From assembly GCF_004402485.1 (NCBI RefSeq), contig NZ_SOFG01000004.1:891834-955833 (forward strand): a stretch of 64,000 bases of DNA, written 5' to 3'. The position numbers and the translations under genes are program-made. The notes under the pieces are model-generated. The model saw only the letters and a list, made by a program, of their open reading frames with translations. It had not been told where the DNA came from and searched no databases. Shown here piece by piece: positions 61,824-64,000 of this stretch; positions within the stretch are counted from its first letter, which is position 1, and the number at the start of each line of letters is the position of its first letter. This stretch comes from Cryobacterium algoricola (GTDB taxonomy: Bacteria; Actinomycetota; Actinomycetes; Actinomycetales; Microbacteriaceae).

Positions 61824-62237
61824 ATGGAGTTCCGCATGACGACAGCCGACGTACACACCGCCCGGATGGACGACATCTGTTCCGGCGCGGGCGATGACGG
61901 ACGGGTCGTGCGCGACCTGCTCGAGCATCTCGGCGACAAGTGGACCCTCCTCGTGGTCGGCATGCTCGAGGACGGCCCGATCCGGTACTCCGAACTCAAG
62001 AACCGGGTGCCCGGCATCTCCCAGCGGATGCTGACGCTCACCCTCAAGAAGCTCGAGCGCGACGGTCTCGTGCGCCGGGAGAGCTTTGCGGAGATTCCGC
62101 CGCGGGTCGAATACGACCTCACGCCGCTTGGCCACACCCTGCTGCCACCGGCGCTCGCCTTCGCGACCTGGGCCAGGGGCAGCTCTGCGGAGATCCTCGC
62201 CCGCCGCGCCGAGTTCGACGCGCGGGTGACCCGGTGA
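61824..62237 (+). CDS. HxlR-family regulator
   Basis: 137-residue winged-helix regulator. Core: HLGDKWTLLVVGMLEDGPIRYSELKNRVPGISQRMLTLTLKKLERDGLV, with the wing PPRVEYDLTPLG, both signatures of HxlR. Cys19 near the N-terminus (DICSGAG) fits the redox-sensing cysteine known in HypR/QorR-type members. ATG at 61824 has AAGG upstream; a second ATG at 61836 with GGAG is equally possible. Neighbours (quinone oxidoreductase, DoxX-like protein) fit a quinone or electrophile response. Confidence 0.9.
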   Translation: MEFRMTTADVHTARMDDICSGAGDDGRVVRDLLEHLGDKWTLLVVGMLEDGPIRYSELKNRVPGISQRMLTLTLKKLERDGLVRRESFAEIPPRVEYDLTPLGHTLLPPALAFATWARGSSAEILARRAEFDARVTR

Positions 62238-62905
62238 CCGGGACGGGAGCGGGCTCCCCGCCCGTGATCGAGGCCACGGTCGATGAACTCGCAGCGCGCG
62301 TGCGCCGGGTGCTCGCCGGGTCCACCACAGTGGCACCGCGCATCCTGCTGGGGCTCTGCGGCGCACCCGGCTCGGGCAAGTCGACTCTCGCCGCCGCGCT
62401 CGTCGAGCTGCTCGGTGCCGGGACCGCCGTGATCGTGCCGATGGACGGATTCCATCTCGCGACCGACCTGATCCGCGGCACGCCGCTCGCCGAACGCCGC
62501 GGCGCGATCGACACCTTCGATCCCGGCTCGTACCTGTCGCTGCTCCGCCGGCTCCGCGCCCGCGACGAGGACGTCGTCTACGCCCCCTCGTTCCGCCGCG
62601 GCCTCGAGGAGCCGATCGCGGCATCCATCGCCGTGCCTCGCAGCGTGCCGGTCGTCATCACCGAGGGCAATTACCTGCTTGCCGACGCTCCCGTCTGGCG
62701 CGAGCTGCGCGGCGAGCTCGACGCGGTCTGGTTCGTCGACGTTCCCGATGCGGTGCGGCTCCCCCGGCTGATCGGCCGGCACGTGCGGTTCGGGCGCGAC
62801 AAAGCGGATGCCGCGGCCTTCGCCGCCGGAAGCGACCAGGCCAACGCAGACCTCATCGAACGCACGCGCGACCGGGCCGACCTGATCCTGCGCCTCACCG
62901 ACTGA
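62234..62905 (+). CDS. Nucleoside/nucleotide-kinase-family P-loop kinase
   Basis: 223-residue P-loop kinase of the uridine-kinase/pantothenate-kinase-like group. The Walker A motif is GLCGAPGSGKSTLAAALVELL, the substrate-side acid is in VPMDGFHLATD, DTFDPGSYLSLLRRLR and APSFRRGLEEP follow in family order, and VITEGNYLLAD is the second strand. Short lid region with Arg residues (HVRFGRDKADA). The GTG start overlaps the HxlR stop by four bases (GTGA). Substrate may be a sugar or nucleoside. Confidence 0.88.
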   Translation: MTGTGAGSPPVIEATVDELAARVRRVLAGSTTVAPRILLGLCGAPGSGKSTLAAALVELLGAGTAVIVPMDGFHLATDLIRGTPLAERRGAIDTFDPGSYLSLLRRLRARDEDVVYAPSFRRGLEEPIAASIAVPRSVPVVITEGNYLLADAPVWRELRGELDAVWFVDVPDAVRLPRLIGRHVRFGRDKADAAAFAAGSDQANADLIERTRDRADLILRLTD

Positions 62906-62985
62906 GCCGCATTCGGAACGCCCCGGAGTGGGTGTGGGGGCGAGCCTCCGGTTACGCCTAGGCTCAGGTGACCCGGAAGGCCGCC

Positions 62986-64000
62986 ATGACGCCCGCACCA
63001 CAGAAACCCGCCACCTTCGAAGCGAAGATCCGTCGGTTCGTCGGTTCACTCAGCATCCGCTCCCGGGTGATCGGCGGCGTCGCCGGAGTGCTGCTCGTCA
63101 CTCTCGTCGCCGGTGGCGTCGCCGCGGCCACGCGCCCGGGCGGCGGGCAGCTTGCCGACACGTCGGCGGCGAGCGCGAGTGCCACCCCGGCCAGCTCCAG
63201 TTCGGTCGCGAAAACCACGGCCACGGCCACGCCAGCGGCCGCGGCATTCACCGCGGAATCGCCCGCCGACCCGACGAGCGTCACCGCGGCCTCGGATGCC
63301 GCCACGGTCGCGATCACCGACACCTCGGTGACCAATACTCTCGCCGTCACCCTGCTCGCGACACTCGCGGTGAAGGGCAAGGCGCCCAAGACCGGGTACG
63401 ACCGAGTCGGCGACTTCGGCACCGCCTGGCTCGACGTCGACCGCAACGGCTGCGACACCCGCAACGACGTGCTCAGCCGCGACCTCACGAGCGTCGTCAA
63501 GTCCGGCAGCTGCAAGGTCATGACCGGCACCATCGTCTCCCCGTACACGAACGCGACGATTTCCTTCGCGCGGGGAGCGTCGACATCCGCTCTCGTGCAG
63601 ATCGACCACGTCGTACCGCTCGCGAACGCGTGGCAGACCGGCGCGCAGCAGCTCAGCCAGGCGCAGCGCGTCTCGCTCGCGAACGATCCGCTCAACCTGC
63701 TCGCGGTCGACGGGCGCTCCAATGAACAGAAGAGCGACGGCGACACCGCGACCTGGCTGCCCGCGAACAAGTCATACCGGTGCCACTACGTCGCCCGGCA
63801 GATCTCGGTGAAGGCGACCTACGGTCTCTGGGTGACACAGGCCGAGCGGGATGCGATGACGCGCATCCTCGACACTTGCCCCAGCGAGCCGGCCCTCACG
63901 TCCGGATTCGCGCCAGCACCGGCGCCCGTCGCGGTCGTCGCCCCGGCCCCCGCTGCACCCGCTCCCGCCGCCGCCCCGGCCCCCGAGCCCGCTCCGGTCG
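62986..64000 (+). CDS. Secreted HNH (DUF1524-type) nuclease, 3' end outside window
   Basis: At least 338 codons, open at the window end. After a cytoplasmic lead of 25 residues comes a signal or membrane segment (VIGGVAGVLLVTLVAGGVAAA) and a Thr/Ala/Ser-rich linker. The nuclease domain follows with the DHVVPLANAW (Asp-His) motif, NDPLNLLAVDGRSNEQKSD and TWLPANKSYRCHYVARQI, typical of secreted actinobacterial HNH/DUF1524 nucleases. Ala/Pro repeats begin near residue 303, where family members often continue into an Excalibur calcium-binding domain. ATG at 62986 follows GGAAGG. Confidence 0.87.
   Translation, partial: MTPAPQKPATFEAKIRRFVGSLSIRSRVIGGVAGVLLVTLVAGGVAAATRPGGGQLADTSAASASATPASSSSVAKTTATATPAAAAFTAESPADPTSVTAASDAATVAITDTSVTNTLAVTLLATLAVKGKAPKTGYDRVGDFGTAWLDVDRNGCDTRNDVLSRDLTSVVKSGSCKVMTGTIVSPYTNATISFARGASTSALVQIDHVVPLANAWQTGAQQLSQAQRVSLANDPLNLLAVDGRSNEQKSDGDTATWLPANKSYRCHYVARQISVKATYGLWVTQAERDAMTRILDTCPSEPALTSGFAPAPAPVAVVAPAPAAPAPAAAPAPEPAPV

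Overview
The window is high-GC actinobacterial chromosome, by eye close to 70 % G+C in most genes. It is most like Microbacteriaceae (Cryobacterium/Leifsonia-like). The reasons are the gene set (DUF222/13E12-type HNH nuclease, actinobacterial 1.6-kD-residue NAD-glutamate dehydrogenase, LCP protein, alanine-rich secreted proteins ending in an aggregation-promoting-factor/SLT-like domain) and a striking preference for the heptamer GGATGCC/GGCATCC inside genes. Species cannot be named from sequence alone.

Layout. 1-7.7 kb: a truncated TM0106-type RecB-like nuclease, a small protein paired with an FHA protein, an exporter/TspO-like operon, an LCP cell-wall enzyme and a VOC enzyme. 7.7-13.6 kb: an ascorbate-type PTS (IIC, IIB, IIA) with a ROK repressor and a private transketolase; a palindromic operator in front of the PTS genes recurs between the ROK gene and the transketolase gene. 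13.6-29.8 kb: HAD phosphatase, oligopeptidase B, a SNF2 helicase, a flavodoxin, two overlapping GGDEF-EAL proteins (the second with a degraded EAL domain), a MOSC protein, a DarT-like ADP-ribosyltransferase without an antitoxin neighbour, a GyrI-like protein, a potassium channel and an EEP-family protein. 29.8-33.3 kb: CtpE-like P-type ATPase and an LLM flavin oxidoreductase.

33.3-36.4 kb is a lower-GC island of small unfamiliar genes (HIRAN protein, small membrane proteins). It has a gene-poor stretch with two perfect DnaA boxes. It is bounded by the intact LLM oxidoreductase gene on one side and a 263-bp, about 90 % identical 5' remnant of the same gene on the other. It looks like a small integrated element or the scar of one.

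36.7-40.3 kb holds two paralogous secreted wall proteins, each preceded by the same 91-nt structured leader, and a histidine phosphatase. 40.4-50.2 kb is a complete galacturonate pathway: importer, UxaC, UxaB, UxaA, KdgK and Eda, with a divergent IclR regulator. The tagaturonate reductase is fused in frame behind an aldose-epimerase-like domain. 50.4-64 kb: DUF222-HNH protein, a 37-bp tandem-repeat tract, alpha/beta hydrolase, NAD-glutamate dehydrogenase, a secreted zinc metallopeptidase, a DUF4190/DUF4352-like membrane protein, a quinone oxidoreductase, a divergent DoxX/HxlR pair with a P-loop kinase, and a secreted HNH nuclease cut by the window end.
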